Source: Alphaproteobacteria bacterium
GTDB lineage: Bacteria > Pseudomonadota > Alphaproteobacteria > Rickettsiales > UBA1997
Assembly: GCA_014190355.1 (NCBI GenBank)
Contig: BJGH01000001.1
Location: forward strand, 113,272 to 177,271
Length of the DNA stretch: 64,000 bases
Direction: 5' to 3'
In this document: one piece after another, positions 1 to 10,278 of the stretch
How positions within the stretch are numbered: position 1 is the stretch's first letter
How the letters are laid out: every line of letters begins with the position of its first letter
Position numbers and translations under genes: made by a program
Notes under the pieces: model-generated
Seen by the model: the letters and a program-made list of their open reading frames with translations, nothing else
Told to the model about the DNA's origin: nothing
Database searches by the model: none

Positions 1-38
1 AAAACTCTTAAATCCATAAATAAATTATTCCAAATCTT

Positions 39-911
39 ATGAAATCATTTCAAAAAATAATCAGTGATTTACAAAATTTTTGGGCAAGTAACGGTTGTGC
101 AATTCTGCAACCAATTGATATCGAAGTTGGAGCAGGAACACTTCATCCTTTCACAGTCTTAAAAGCTTTAGGAAATAAACCATGGAAAATTGCCTATGTT
201 CAACCCTGTAGAAGACCAACAGATGCTCGTTACGCTTCCAATCCCAATCGTTTTAGTCATTATTTTCAGTTTCAAGTTTTGTTAAAACCCGCTCCTGCTA
301 ATATCAAAGACTTATATTTGCAAAGCCTTGAATTAATTGGCCTAAATCTTGAAAAAAACGATATTCGTTTTGTTGAAGACGATTGGCAGAATCCATCAGT
401 TGGAGCATCTGGGCTTGGCTGGGAAGTTTGGTTTAATGGTATGGAAATCACCCAATTCACCTATATGCAACAAGTTGGAGGAATTGAATGCGAAGTTACA
501 CCTGGAGAAATTACTTACGGACTAGAGAGAATTGCTATGCATCTTCAGGGTGTTAATAACATTCTTGAAATTAAATGGAATGATGCTGAAAATCCTCAAG
601 AAATTATAAGTTATGGAGATCTTTATCAGAAAAGTGAATATCAAAATTCATTTTTCATTTTGGAGCAAAGTAACATAGAAACTTTGTTTAAGAATTTTGA
701 AGAATGTAAATCTTTATCGACTAGCTTATCTGAAAATAAACTAGCGGTACCTGCTTATGAACAAGCATTAAAAGCTAGTCATATTCTTAATTTGCTTGAT
801 GCAAGAGGATCTATTTCAGTTAACGAAAGAGCCTCTTATATTAATCAAATTCGCAAACTTGTTAAAAACTGTTGTGAATTATCGATTAATAGTAATAGCT
901 TTAATAGTTAA
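39..911 (+). CDS. glyQ: Glycyl-tRNA synthetase alpha subunit
   Basis: Alpha chain of the alpha2-beta2 glycyl-tRNA synthetase. It carries the class II catalytic core that activates glycine for charging tRNA-Gly. At 290 residues it has the normal GlyQ length. Family blocks seen: [13 protein letters not shown] (54-66), [12 protein letters not shown] (137-148) and the motif-3-like [12 protein letters not shown] from 161. The ATG at 39 follows an A/T-only leader with no Shine-Dalgarno motif. The beta subunit gene glyS, which usually follows directly, is absent; an unrelated fadE starts 28 bp downstream. glyS must therefore lie elsewhere. Confidence 0.97.
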   Translation: MKSFQKIISDLQNFWASNGCAILQPIDIEVGAGTLHPFTVLKALGNKPWKIAYVQPCRRPTDARYASNPNRFSHYFQFQVLLKPAPANIKDLYLQSLELIGLNLEKNDIRFVEDDWQNPSVGASGLGWEVWFNGMEITQFTYMQQVGGIECEVTPGEITYGLERIAMHLQGVNNILEIKWNDAENPQEIISYGDLYQKSEYQNSFFILEQSNIETLFKNFEECKSLSTSLSENKLAVPAYEQALKASHILNLLDARGSISVNERASYINQIRKLVKNCCELSINSNSFNS

Positions 912-939
912 CTTTCATTAACATCAACCACTAATAACT

Positions 940-3393
940 ATGTTATCATCAATATCATTTATTGAAAGTCTTAGTCTTTTAACTTCAGAAATTCCATACT
1001 ACAACACCATCGTTATATTTATTGCACTTTTTTTTATTTATAATCGTTTAAGTTCTCCTTTTCAATTTTTGTGGGGTGCACTGTTTTTTTTGAAATTCAA
1101 TCTTTCTATTGTATTTTGGTCAAGCTATATTATCACCGCCATTTCATTTAGTATTAAATTTTTTAGACGTTATTTAGTTACAAAACCAATCATTTCAATT
1201 ATTAAGCAATTAGGACTTTTACCAAAAATATCTGAAACCGAAAAGATTGCTCTAACTTCTGGTAATACTTGGATTGATAGCGAAATATTTTCTGGTCGAC
1301 CAAACTTTAATAAAATTTTTAAAGAAAAATATCCAGTTTTAAATGATGAGGAAAAATCCTTCTTAAATAATGAAGTTGAAGAAGTTTGTAAAATGTGCGT
1401 TGATTATGATGTTCAATTAAGAAGAGATTTGTCACCTGAGGTCTGGAAATATCTTGGCGATAAAAAATTCTTTGGCATGATTATTCCCAAGAAATATGGT
1501 GGACTTGGTTTCTCAGCATATGCTCATAGCTGCGTAGTTGAAAAACTTGCTTCTCGAAGTGTTGTTCTTGCTATTACCACAATGGTTCCCAATTCACTCG
1601 GTCCTGCTGAGTTACTATTGCACTATGGAACAAAAGATCAACAAGATTATTATTTACCTCGTCTGGCCATTGGTCAAGAATTGCCATGCTTTGCCCTTAC
1701 TGAGCCGACTGCAGGAAGCGATGCAACTTCAATAATTTCCAATGGGATTCTATTTAAAGATTCCGATGGAATAATTAAAATTCGTCTTAACTGGAACAAG
1801 CGATACATTACTCTTGGAGCATATGCTAGTTTAATTGGTTTAGCTTTTCAACTTCGTGATCCTCAGCGTTTAATGTTTTCTCAGGAAGAGGTGGGGATTA
1901 CTTGCGCTTTAATTCCTTACAATACCCCAGGAGTTCGCCAAGGTCGAAGACATGATCCACTTGCTACCCCTTTTGTCAATTCACCAATTAATGGTGAAAA
2001 TGTTATCATTACTCTTGATGCCATTATCGGTAAAGAAAAAGGCTTAGGAAAGGGCTGGCAAATGTTAATGGAATGTTTGTCAGTTGGAAGAGGAATTTCT
2101 TTACCAGCTACGAGCTCTGGAGGATCAAAATTAGTTCTTAGAACAGTTACTGCTTATGGTTTAATACGCGAACAATTTGGAACCCCTATTGCCAAATTCG
2201 AAGGGGTAGAAGAAATTATCGCAAGAATTGCCTCTAGAACTTATGCCCTTGATGCAATGCGAAGATTCAGTGCAGGAGCTGTTGATAGCGGAATAAAACC
2301 TGCGGTGATTGGAGCAATTGCTAAATATCATTCAACCGAAATCTTTCGTCAAAATATTAATGACGGCATGGATATTTTAGGAGGAAGCGCAATAATTCGT
2401 GGACCAAGAAATATTTTAGCTAATCCATATTTTTCAACACCAATTTCTATTACCGTTGAGGGATCAAATGTTATGACTCGTAGTTTAATTCACTTTGGTC
2501 AAGGATCAATAATGTCTCATCCTTATGCTTTCAAAGAAATATCGGCACTACAAAACAATGACTTGGTAAGTTTTGATAAAGAATTCTTCAACCATGTTGG
2601 CCATTTGTTTAGCAATATTATTAGAGCTTTTTTAATGTCGTTAACCCGTGGTAATTTTAATATTCATCCTGCTCATTTTTTTTCCAAAGATTTAACAGTA
2701 GTTTATAGTAAAAAAATTGCTTGGTGTAGCACAATATTTGCAGTTTTGGCTGATATTGCTCTTGCTCGATATGGTGGAAATTTAAAACGCAAAGAAAAGT
2801 TAAATGGAAGATTTGGTGATGCTTTATCGGCAATGTATATAGCCATTTCAATTCTTCGTAAATATGAGTTTAATGGCAAAAAACCTGAAGAATGCGATAT
2901 TGCAAAACTTGCTCTTAAAGAACAGCTTAATAAAGCCCAAATAGCCATAGACGGAATTTTTCAAAATATTTTCTTAGGAATCGGTAAAATTTTCCTAAAA
3001 CCATTTTATCATTTTTCTCGAATCAATATTTTTACGACTTCGGCTCATGATTCACTTGGAAAAAATGTTGTAAGTAATTTAATTAAAAACTCCCCTCAGC
3101 GCGATAATCTTACTGCCGGAATTTTTATCAATAATGATCGCTTGGATAATCTTGGTCGATTAGAAAATGCTATGAAACTGTCTGAGGAAGCCCAAACTGC
3201 TAATCACAAAATCAAAAACGCTATTAAATTAAAGTTCTTGCCAAATAAACCAGTTAACGATTTAATTGAACTAGCTTTTGAAAAATCAATCATCAATTTA
3301 CAAGAAAAGCATATTCTAACTGATGCAAGAACTGCAATGTTGGATGCTGTTCAGGTTGACGAATATAGCCTTGATGATTATCACAAAATATAA
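940..3393 (+). CDS. fadE: Acyl-CoA dehydrogenase, FadE type
   Basis: Flavin-dependent acyl-CoA dehydrogenase that introduces the trans-2 double bond in the first step of fatty acid beta-oxidation. The 817 residues match the large E. coli FadE class (about 814), not the common 380-residue enzymes. Two hydrophobic stretches lie in the first 75 residues, suggesting membrane association. The dehydrogenase core follows (about 110-530, with LTEPTAGSDA near 253 and TVEGSNVMTR near 507), then a long C-terminal region typical of FadE (DUF1974-like). The stop is 5 bp before trpG, so the two are probably co-transcribed although functionally unrelated. No other beta-oxidation gene is nearby. Confidence 0.93.
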   Translation: MLSSISFIESLSLLTSEIPYYNTIVIFIALFFIYNRLSSPFQFLWGALFFLKFNLSIVFWSSYIITAISFSIKFFRRYLVTKPIISIIKQLGLLPKISETEKIALTSGNTWIDSEIFSGRPNFNKIFKEKYPVLNDEEKSFLNNEVEEVCKMCVDYDVQLRRDLSPEVWKYLGDKKFFGMIIPKKYGGLGFSAYAHSCVVEKLASRSVVLAITTMVPNSLGPAELLLHYGTKDQQDYYLPRLAIGQELPCFALTEPTAGSDATSIISNGILFKDSDGIIKIRLNWNKRYITLGAYASLIGLAFQLRDPQRLMFSQEEVGITCALIPYNTPGVRQGRRHDPLATPFVNSPINGENVIITLDAIIGKEKGLGKGWQMLMECLSVGRGISLPATSSGGSKLVLRTVTAYGLIREQFGTPIAKFEGVEEIIARIASRTYALDAMRRFSAGAVDSGIKPAVIGAIAKYHSTEIFRQNINDGMDILGGSAIIRGPRNILANPYFSTPISITVEGSNVMTRSLIHFGQGSIMSHPYAFKEISALQNNDLVSFDKEFFNHVGHLFSNIIRAFLMSLTRGNFNIHPAHFFSKDLTVVYSKKIAWCSTIFAVLADIALARYGGNLKRKEKLNGRFGDALSAMYIAISILRKYEFNGKKPEECDIAKLALKEQLNKAQIAIDGIFQNIFLGIGKIFLKPFYHFSRINIFTTSAHDSLGKNVVSNLIKNSPQRDNLTAGIFINNDRLDNLGRLENAMKLSEEAQTANHKIKNAIKLKFLPNKPVNDLIELAFEKSIINLQEKHILTDARTAMLDAVQVDEYSLDDYHKI

Positions 3394-3398
3394 TTACA

Positions 3399-3968
3399 AT
3401 GATATTACTGATCGATAACTACGATAGCTTTACTTACAATTTATATCACTACCTTATCCAAGCCAGTAGCTTAAAAGTAGTGGTTAGAAGAAATGATCAA
3501 ATTACTATCGCTGAAATTTACAAACTTAAACCTTTAGCAATAGTAATTTCACCAGGACCTTGCTCTCCAAATGAAGCTGGGATTTGCCTTGAAGCAATCA
3601 AAGAATTTGCAGGAAAAATCCCGATTCTAGGTGTATGTCTTGGTCATCAAGCAATTGGACAGGCATTTGGTGGTAAAATCATCAGAACATATCCAGTTCA
3701 CGGTAAAACTAGTGAAATTTTTCACAATCAAAAAAATTTATTTAAAAATATCCCCTCGCCTTTCAAAGCTACTCGTTATCATTCTCTTATTATCGAAAAA
3801 AAAACTTGCCCAAAAAACCTTGAGATTACCGCTCAAAGTGCCGATGAGATTATTATGGCAATTGCTGATGAAAAATTAAAAATATATGGAGTTCAATTTC
3901 ACCCAGAATCAATTGCTTGTGAATTTGGAATGGAAATTATCAGTAATTTTATTAAATTAATTAAATAA
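3399..3968 (+). CDS. trpG: Anthranilate/aminodeoxychorismate synthase glutamine amidotransferase
   Basis: Class I glutamine amidotransferase subunit that supplies ammonia to an anthranilate synthase (TrpE) or aminodeoxychorismate synthase (PabB) partner. 189 residues, full length for TrpG/PabA. The opening MILLIDNYDSFTYN is diagnostic. The catalytic triad is visible: Cys80 in GVCLGHQAIG, His168 and Glu170 in VQFHPES. It sits between fadE (5 bp upstream) and trpD (37 bp downstream). The trpD neighbour favours a tryptophan role, but neither trpE nor pabB is in the window, so a shared TrpG/PabA function in folate synthesis is possible. Confidence 0.93.
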   Translation: MILLIDNYDSFTYNLYHYLIQASSLKVVVRRNDQITIAEIYKLKPLAIVISPGPCSPNEAGICLEAIKEFAGKIPILGVCLGHQAIGQAFGGKIIRTYPVHGKTSEIFHNQKNLFKNIPSPFKATRYHSLIIEKKTCPKNLEITAQSADEIIMAIADEKLKIYGVQFHPESIACEFGMEIISNFIKLIK

Positions 3969-4005
3969 TAAAGTTATAATTGAGAATAAATAAGCTGTTT
4001 TAACA

Positions 4006-5007
4006 ATGAATAATCTGCAAAATTTAATTACCAATTCAAATCTCTCACAACTTAATTCTAAAGATTTCTACGATATTTTCAAAGCTATTCTTGCCGATCA
4101 ATTTAATGAAAAGCAAATTTTAAATTTTTTAGTTGAATTAAATCACCATAACTTACCAACTCCTGCTTTTATTGGAGCAGTTAAAGCGTTAAAAGAAGAA
4201 ATGATCAACATTCAAGCTCCTAAAAATTCCCTTGATTTGTGTGGTACCGGTGGAGATCAACTTAATACCCTAAACATTTCCAGTGCTACTTGTTTTGTTG
4301 TAGCGGGAGCAAATGTTTGCGTTGCCAAACATGGCAATAAAGCCATCTCTTCAAAATCAGGTTCAGCTGATATTTTTTTTGAATTAGGAATAAAAATTTC
4401 AGATAAAATAGATATTATTGAAAACAATTTATTAGAAAAAAATTTAGCATTTTTATTTGCAGTTGATTTTCATCCTGCTTTAAAAAAATTAGCACCAATT
4501 CGTAAAAAATTAGGTCATCCAACAATTTTTAATTACCTTGGTCCACTACTTTCTCCAGCTAATTGCTCTAGTCAGTTAATTGGTACTTCGCGTTATGATA
4601 CGATGTTAAAAATTGCTAATGTTATTGCCCAAGATCCAAAGAATCATGCTTTTATCGTTCATGGATTTGATGGAATGGATGAAATAACTCTCACCAATAA
4701 AACTCATTTACTTGAGGTTGAAAATGGCAAAATTAATCAGCAGATAATTATCAATCCTGAAGATTTTGATTTAAAATTAGTTGATCTCAAAGAACTTCAA
4801 GGTTTTGATCCGAAAAATAATGCCCAAAAATTATTAGCCCTTCTCAATGGCGAAAAATCTGCTTATCGTGATATTGTTGTTCTTAATAGCGCATTTGCTT
4901 TATTGCTTGTCAAAAAAGTTAAAACAGTTGAGGAAGGAATTGCTTTGGCACAAAAAATTATTGATCAAAAACAAGCTTTGGCAATTCTTGAAAGTTTGAA
5001 AAATTAA
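4006..5007 (+). CDS. trpD: Anthranilate phosphoribosyltransferase
   Basis: Transfers phosphoribose from PRPP to anthranilate, the second committed step of tryptophan synthesis. 333 residues, standard for TrpD. It shows the N-terminal helical domain and the PRPP-binding CGTGGD loop (79-84), then KHGN (108-111) and the Ser-rich SSKSGSAD segment (115-122). It follows trpG. trpE, trpC, trpF and trpAB are not in the window, so the pathway is split. The end overlaps the convergent xseA stop by 4 bp, leaving no room for a separate terminator. Confidence 0.95.
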   Translation: MNNLQNLITNSNLSQLNSKDFYDIFKAILADQFNEKQILNFLVELNHHNLPTPAFIGAVKALKEEMINIQAPKNSLDLCGTGGDQLNTLNISSATCFVVAGANVCVAKHGNKAISSKSGSADIFFELGIKISDKIDIIENNLLEKNLAFLFAVDFHPALKKLAPIRKKLGHPTIFNYLGPLLSPANCSSQLIGTSRYDTMLKIANVIAQDPKNHAFIVHGFDGMDEITLTNKTHLLEVENGKINQQIIINPEDFDLKLVDLKELQGFDPKNNAQKLLALLNGEKSAYRDIVVLNSAFALLLVKKVKTVEEGIALAQKIIDQKQALAILESLKN

Positions 5008-6449
5008 ATTTTTTTAACTTGAGCTTTAATTTCTCCATCAAACAACTCCAAGGTAATATTTTGCTCAAGATGCAATTTATTGACACTATTAACAACTTGA
5101 TTTTGATCATTTCTCACAAATGCAAATCCTCTTTGTAAAATATTTTTATAATGATTAGCTTGCAATGCTTTGACAATTCCTGCGAAATGATTTTCTTGGA
5201 AATAGAAATATGATTTAATTTTATTACTTAACTGAATAAAATTATTATTCAAATGCTGTTGATTAAAATTAATTTTTTGCTCAATAACTTGCGAAGAAAT
5301 TTTTAAAGAGTCAAGATACTGTTGATTTTTAGCAATGATATTATCAACAATAATTTTAATTTTTTGTTGATTTTGCGATAATTTTAAATTATAATTTTGT
5401 AAAATATTTTGTGCAGTTATCAGATTTACAGCTTTTATTTTAGCACTTTGCAGGCTAAAATAGTTTTTAACCAATAATTCTGTTTTTGAAAAATATTGCT
5501 CAACTTTTTGCAAATAATTTTCAATAATAACTTTAGGATCTGTCAAAAATCTTTTTAAATCACTAAGTTTTCGTGAATTTTCATTAACATATTTTAAAAC
5601 TAAATCTTCAATATTTTGCGAATAATCTTTTACTTTATTTTTCAAATCGCTGAGTAACACCGTAGCAATTTCTGCCGCTCCAGTTGGAGTTGGAGCTCTC
5701 ACATCAGCAACTAAATCCAGCAAACAATTATCGGTTTCATGACCAATTGCTGAAATGATTGGAATATTTGATTTAAAAGCAGTTCTAACTAGCTCTTCAT
5801 CACTGAATGGCAGGAGATCTTCAAAAGATCCTCCTCCTCGAGCAATGATGATAAGATCTGGTCGATTAATTCGCATATTATTAAAATATTTTATTCCCTC
5901 ACAAACATCTTTAGCCGCTCTTTCGCCCTGAACAGTTGCTTCAAAAAGCAATATTTTAGTTGGACATCTTTGACTAATACGATGTTTTATATCTTCAATT
6001 ACTGCTCCAGTTGGTGAAGTAATTACCCCAATAATTTTTGGAAAAAAAGGTAAAGGTTTTTTATATGTTGCATCAAACAATCCCTCACTGGCAAGTTTTT
6101 GTTTGCGTTTTTCAAGCATTTCAAGAATTGCCCCAATCCCTGCTATTTCAACCTTTTCAACAATTATTTGATAATTAGATCGTCCTTCATATGTAGTAAT
6201 TTTTCCACTAACACATACTTGTAAACCATCAGCCATTTCAAAATTAATTCCCATAGCAGAACCACGAAAACAAACCGCTGTTAAAGTTGCGTCATTATCC
6301 TTGAGATTAAAATATAAATGTCCGCTGGTTGCTTTTTTGAAACCCGTTATTTCTCCACGAATTCTTATGTAACCAAAGGCATCTTCCACTAAGTTTTTAA
6401 TTGCCTTGGAAAACTCACTTACACTTAATTCTGGAATGTTAATTTTCAT
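5004..6449 (-). CDS. xseA: Exodeoxyribonuclease VII large subunit
   Basis: Large, catalytic subunit of exonuclease VII, which degrades single-stranded DNA in repair. 481 residues, close to the usual 400-480. An N-terminal OB-fold (about 1-100: IRGEITGFKKATSGHLYFNL) binds ssDNA. The catalytic core follows, with ITSPTGAVIED near 143, RGGGSFEDL near 205 and AIGHETD near 235. A long Gln/Asn/Lys-rich coiled-coil C-terminal region comes last. A weak purine stretch (AGAGA) precedes the ATG. It is transcribed away from the flavin oxidoreductase gene. The small subunit xseB is not present. Confidence 0.95.
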   Translation of the reverse strand: MKINIPELSVSEFSKAIKNLVEDAFGYIRIRGEITGFKKATSGHLYFNLKDNDATLTAVCFRGSAMGINFEMADGLQVCVSGKITTYEGRSNYQIIVEKVEIAGIGAILEMLEKRKQKLASEGLFDATYKKPLPFFPKIIGVITSPTGAVIEDIKHRISQRCPTKILLFEATVQGERAAKDVCEGIKYFNNMRINRPDLIIIARGGGSFEDLLPFSDEELVRTAFKSNIPIISAIGHETDNCLLDLVADVRAPTPTGAAEIATVLLSDLKNKVKDYSQNIEDLVLKYVNENSRKLSDLKRFLTDPKVIIENYLQKVEQYFSKTELLVKNYFSLQSAKIKAVNLITAQNILQNYNLKLSQNQQKIKIIVDNIIAKNQQYLDSLKISSQVIEQKINFNQQHLNNNFIQLSNKIKSYFYFQENHFAGIVKALQANHYKNILQRGFAFVRNDQNQVVNSVNKLHLEQNITLELFDGEIKAQVKKI

Positions 6450-6491
6450 AATCTCTAAATTTTTTTAATGATATAAAATTTGAAAAAATAT

Positions 6492-6568
6492 TTGCTTATT
6501 TTTTTAAGCAATTATATCTTTGATTTCAAAATTAATTATTTAAAATTATATTAGTCCTAAAATCAAAG
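6492..6568. repeat. Two inverted repeats in the xseA / flavin oxidoreductase divergent spacer
   Basis: Two perfect inverted repeats sit side by side. TTGCTTA (6492-6498) pairs with TAAGCAA (6505-6511) across a six-T loop. CTTTGATTT (6518-6526) pairs with AAATCAAAG (6560-6568). They lie in a 174-186 bp divergent intergenic region that must hold promoters for both flanking genes. They could be operators or leader hairpins. In DNA this AT-rich, short A/T stems also arise by chance. Confidence 0.3.
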
Positions 6569-6635
6569 CTAGTTAAAAATTCAATTTTTTTGGATATTTT
6601 TTAAGCTTATTCGTCAATCAGTATTGGAGAAAAAA

Positions 6636-8042
6636 TTGATAAAAAAAATTAAATCATATACTATTTCTGGAATCGAAACTCTTCCTATCGTAGAGGGGGG
6701 TAAAGGAGTTGGTATTACCAATGGGATTACTGCAGGAAATTTTGCCAAAGCAGGAGCAGTTGGAACCTTTTCTGGTGTCAATGCTGATTATATTGATGAA
6801 AATCAAAAATATCATCCTTTAGAATATAAAACTCATACCCGCCGAGAGCGTCATGAAGAGCTTATCGCCTACTCAATCAAAGGAGGAATTTCTCAAGCTA
6901 AAATTGCCCATGACATTTCATCTAAAATGGGGAGAATTCACATTAATATTCTCTGGGAAATGGGCAGCGCTGAAAGAGTTTTGCACGGCATTTTAGATGG
7001 AGCAAAAGATTTAATTCATGGAATCACTTGTGGAGCTGGAATGCCATATCGCTTAAGTGAAATCGCTGAAAAATATCGAGTATATTATTACCCAATAGTT
7101 TCATCAATGAGAGCATTTCGCGCACTTTGGAAAAGAAGTTATCATAAAGCTAAAGATTTACTTGGTGGAGTTGTTTATGAATGCCCATGGCGAGCTGGTG
7201 GACATAATGGCCTGTCCAACGCTGAAGATCCAAATGCCTATGAAGATCCATACCCACGGGTTGCAGAAATTCGCTCTTTTATGAATTCCGTTGGGCTTAA
7301 CGATGTTCCAATTATCATGGCTGGAGGAGTATGGCATCTTGAAGATTTTGAGCATTGGCTTGATAATCCTGAAATTGGTCCAATTGTTTTTCAATTTGGA
7401 ACTCGTCCAATTTTAACTCAAGAATATCCCGTTACTCAAGCATGGAAAAAGAAACTTCTTACCCTTAAAGAAGGCGATGTTTATCTCAATCGCTTTAGCC
7501 CCACTGGCTTTTACTCATCTGCAGTTGAAAATGATTTTATCCGTGAACTTAAAGAACGAGAAATTCATCAAGTTGATTATCGTAGTTCAGCCGATGACGA
7601 GTTCACTACTGCAATTCCATTTGGACAAAGAGGTCGACAAGTTTATCTTCGCTCTCAAGATAAAATTAAAGTTGATCAATGGATTGCCAAGGGATTTAGC
7701 GAAGGCATGAAAACTCCTGACGATACTCTTATTTTTGTTGATAAATCAAAATCTCAGCAAATTATCACTGACCAAATCAATTGCATGGGCTGTCTGAGTC
7801 AATGTCGATTCAGTAACTGGTCTGACAAAGAAGAAATGAATTACACAACTGGCAGAAAAGCTGATCCGCGAAGCTTTTGTATCCAAAAAACTCTGCAAGA
7901 TATTCGCTTTGATGACAATATTGAAAATCAACTTATGTTTTCTGGACACAGTGCATACCGCTTCGCCACTGACGAGTTTTATGCCAATGGTTTTATTCCA
8001 ACTATAAAACAATTAGTTGACAGAATAATGTTAGGCAAGTAG
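6636..8042 (+). CDS. PfaD/nitronate monooxygenase-family flavin oxidoreductase
   Basis: FMN-dependent TIM-barrel protein of the 2-nitropropane dioxygenase/PfaD superfamily. The substrate is unknown. Glycine-rich flavin-site segments are visible (GITCGAGMP, PIIMAGGVW, FQFGTRPILTQEYP). About 88 residues from the C-terminus comes a cysteine cluster, C-x2-C-x3-C with a fourth Cys 25 residues on, suggesting a metal or Fe-S site. The TTG at 6636 is preferred because GGAGA (6626-6630) lies 5 bases before it; an in-frame TTG at 6624 is the alternative. This is one of the few genes here with a clear ribosome-binding site. No pfaABC or polyketide synthase genes are nearby, so a PUFA-synthase role is unlikely. 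Confidence 0.8.
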   Translation: MIKKIKSYTISGIETLPIVEGGKGVGITNGITAGNFAKAGAVGTFSGVNADYIDENQKYHPLEYKTHTRRERHEELIAYSIKGGISQAKIAHDISSKMGRIHINILWEMGSAERVLHGILDGAKDLIHGITCGAGMPYRLSEIAEKYRVYYYPIVSSMRAFRALWKRSYHKAKDLLGGVVYECPWRAGGHNGLSNAEDPNAYEDPYPRVAEIRSFMNSVGLNDVPIIMAGGVWHLEDFEHWLDNPEIGPIVFQFGTRPILTQEYPVTQAWKKKLLTLKEGDVYLNRFSPTGFYSSAVENDFIRELKEREIHQVDYRSSADDEFTTAIPFGQRGRQVYLRSQDKIKVDQWIAKGFSEGMKTPDDTLIFVDKSKSQQIITDQINCMGCLSQCRFSNWSDKEEMNYTTGRKADPRSFCIQKTLQDIRFDDNIENQLMFSGHSAYRFATDEFYANGFIPTIKQLVDRIMLGK

Positions 8043-8058
8043 AATTAGTTTTTAATAC

Positions 8059-8092
8059 AAGTTATTATTAAACAATAACTTATAATTTTTTT
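8059..8092 (+). terminator. Weak AT-rich terminator-like hairpin
   Basis: AAGTTATT (8059-8066) and AATAACTT (8074-8081) form an 8-bp stem with a 7-base loop. A run of seven T residues follows at 8086-8092. It lies between the flavin oxidoreductase stop and the pyrG start. The stem has very low GC, so termination strength is doubtful. Confidence 0.35.
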
Positions 8093-8096
8093 AAGA

Positions 8097-9710
8097 ATGA
8101 CCAAATTCATTTTTATTACAGGTGGCGTTGTATCTTCTCTTGGCAAGGGCTTAGCTTCATCGGCAATTGGAGCACTTCTTCAAGCTCGTGGTTTTAGCGT
8201 CAAATTACGCAAACTTGATCCTTATCTTAATATTGATCCAGGAACAATGAGTCCAACTCAACATGGCGAAGTATTTGTTACCGAAGATGGTGCAGAAACT
8301 GACCTTGATCTTGGTCATTATGAAAGATTTACTGGAGTTGACACCAAAAAATCAGACACCATTACTGCAGGACAAATCTATGCTGAACTCCTTTCTAAAG
8401 AACGAAAAGGCGATTATCTTGGAGGAACAGTGCAAGTTATTCCTCATGTTACAGATTTAATTAAAAAATTTATTTTAAATAATCCACAAAAAGTTGATTT
8501 CATGCTTTGTGAAATCGGTGGAACAGTTGGTGATATTGAAGCACTACCATTTTTTGAAGCAATTCGTCAACTAGCATATGAAATGCCCAACAGCTGTGCA
8601 TTTGTTCATCTTACTTTATTACCATTTATTGAATCTGCAGATGAATTAAAAACTAAACCAACACAACATTCTATTAAAGAACTTCGCTCAATTGGAATTC
8701 AGCCAAGTATAATTTTATGCCGAGCAGAAAGAGAAATTACCAAACATCATCTTGAAAAAATTGCCATGATGTGTTCGGTTGCTAAAGAAGCAGTTATAGG
8801 CGCACCAAATGTCAAAAGTATTTATGAAGTTCCAATTACATACCATCAAAATGGTCTTGATACCCAACTTTTAAAATTTTTTAATTTAAATTACAAAGCC
8901 AAACCCGATCTTAGTAAATGGCTTAAAATTAAAGAAGCTATTGATAATCCACAAACTCAGGTCAATATCGCCATTGTTGGCAAATACACTGACTACCGCG
9001 ATTCATATAAATCAATTTTAGAAGCACTAGATCATGCTAGTTTTGCTTTAAAAAGTAAAGTTAACATCATCTGGCTTAATGCTCGAAACGATATTTCTAA
9101 TTTGCCAAAAAATATTCATGGTATTTTAGTTCCCGGAGGATTTGGTTCTGATGGAACTGCTGGAAAAATTAAAATGATCGAATATGCCAGAAAAAATAAA
9201 ATACCATATCTTGGAATTTGTTTTGGAATGCAAATGGCCGTTATTGAATTTGCTCGCAATGTTTTAAAAATTAAAGATGCAACTTCTAGCGAGATAGATA
9301 GCAAAGGAACATATGTTGTAGCAATGATGCACCAATGGCAAGATAAAAATGGTAAAGCTAAAAAAATCTACAACGCTGATCTTGGAGGAACCATGCGTCT
9401 TGGTGCTTACGAATGTATTTTGAAAAATTCTTCACTGGTTCACAAGATTTACAATCAAAATAAAATTACCGAAAGACATCGTCATCGCTATGAAGTTAAT
9501 ATAAATTTTAAGGATCAGTTTGAAAAAGCTGGAATGATTTTTTCAGGAATATCAAGTGATGGAAAATTGCCAGAGATTATTGAGGTAAAAGACCATCCAT
9601 TTTTTGTTGGGGTTCAATTCCATCCTGAGCTTAAATCTAAACCATTTCAGGCTCACCCTCTTTTCAAAAAATTTGTTGAACAAGCTTTAAAATATGACAA
9701 AAAAAATTAA
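8097..9710 (+). CDS. pyrG: CTP synthase
   Basis: Converts UTP to CTP using ATP and glutamine. 537 residues, normal length. The N-terminal amidoligase domain begins [16 protein letters not shown] and contains QVIPHVTD and [11 protein letters not shown]. The C-terminal class I glutamine amidotransferase domain has PGGFGSDG, the nucleophile in LGICFGMQ (near 380) and FHPELKSKP near the end. The stop overlaps the start of lptE by 17 bp, implying co-transcription. Confidence 0.98.
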   Translation: MTKFIFITGGVVSSLGKGLASSAIGALLQARGFSVKLRKLDPYLNIDPGTMSPTQHGEVFVTEDGAETDLDLGHYERFTGVDTKKSDTITAGQIYAELLSKERKGDYLGGTVQVIPHVTDLIKKFILNNPQKVDFMLCEIGGTVGDIEALPFFEAIRQLAYEMPNSCAFVHLTLLPFIESADELKTKPTQHSIKELRSIGIQPSIILCRAEREITKHHLEKIAMMCSVAKEAVIGAPNVKSIYEVPITYHQNGLDTQLLKFFNLNYKAKPDLSKWLKIKEAIDNPQTQVNIAIVGKYTDYRDSYKSILEALDHASFALKSKVNIIWLNARNDISNLPKNIHGILVPGGFGSDGTAGKIKMIEYARKNKIPYLGICFGMQMAVIEFARNVLKIKDATSSEIDSKGTYVVAMMHQWQDKNGKAKKIYNADLGGTMRLGAYECILKNSSLVHKIYNQNKITERHRHRYEVNINFKDQFEKAGMIFSGISSDGKLPEIIEVKDHPFFVGVQFHPELKSKPFQAHPLFKKFVEQALKYDKKN

Positions 9711-10278
9711 AATAACTGTCTTTCTGATTTCATTTTTTTTTATTAATTGTTGTGGTCTTCAGGTTGTTTACAAAGATCAAAATCTTAGTTCTTCACTTTC
9801 TCATGAACTTGCTACAATTGCCATCCAAAAAGATCGAACCCAAATTTCTCAACAATTGAGAAAAAATTTATACGATATTTTAAATCCAGACTATATTAAA
9901 ACCGATACCAAATTCTTATTAGTGTTGGAATTAAAGCAATCAGTTAATCCAACCTTCATAACTACTACAGGTGCATCAGGAAGAAATCGTATATCTTTGA
10001 GTGTCAATTACAAATTAAAGGATATTGCTACTGCTAAAGAAGTTGCCAAGGGTTCTAGCGAAGTTAGCGATAATTATGATGTGTCGTTAAATAGATATGC
10101 TACAACCATAGCCGAAGATTATGTAAAGAATAATCTTACCAAACTTCTTGCTCAAAATATTCGGGATATGATTATTAATGATTTGGTTGAGCTTAGGAAA
10201 AATTGTCAAAACCTCCAAAACGATGAGACAATTTGCATTATTGATAAAAAACAATCTAGCCAAATCCTACCAAAGTAA
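9694..10278 (+). CDS. lptE: Probable LPS-assembly lipoprotein LptE
   Basis: Small putative lipoprotein that would plug the LptD barrel and help insert LPS into the outer membrane. 194 residues, typical for LptE. A charged start (MTKKIKI) and hydrophobic stretch end in [11 protein letters not shown], resembling the CGF/CGL-x-P-L-Y start of mature alphaproteobacterial LptE, though the lipobox is not canonical. The rest alternates strands and helices and shows [10 protein letters not shown], like the family core. It overlaps pyrG, whereas in many relatives lptE lies between leuS and holA. The call rests on overall resemblance; a generic lipoprotein is the alternative. Confidence 0.65.
   Translation: MTKKIKITVFLISFFFINCCGLQVVYKDQNLSSSLSHELATIAIQKDRTQISQQLRKNLYDILNPDYIKTDTKFLLVLELKQSVNPTFITTTGASGRNRISLSVNYKLKDIATAKEVAKGSSEVSDNYDVSLNRYATTIAEDYVKNNLTKLLAQNIRDMIINDLVELRKNCQNLQNDETICIIDKKQSSQILPK

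Noticed and set aside
6624..6638. TTG at 6624 as start of the flavin oxidoreductase
   Set aside because: GGAGA at 6626-6630 is well placed for TTG 6636 and overlaps the 6624 codon, so the later start is favoured.
6636..8042. PfaD as part of a polyunsaturated fatty acid or polyketide synthase
   Set aside because: No PfaA-like multidomain genes are nearby; the flavoprotein fits a general nitronate monooxygenase-like family.
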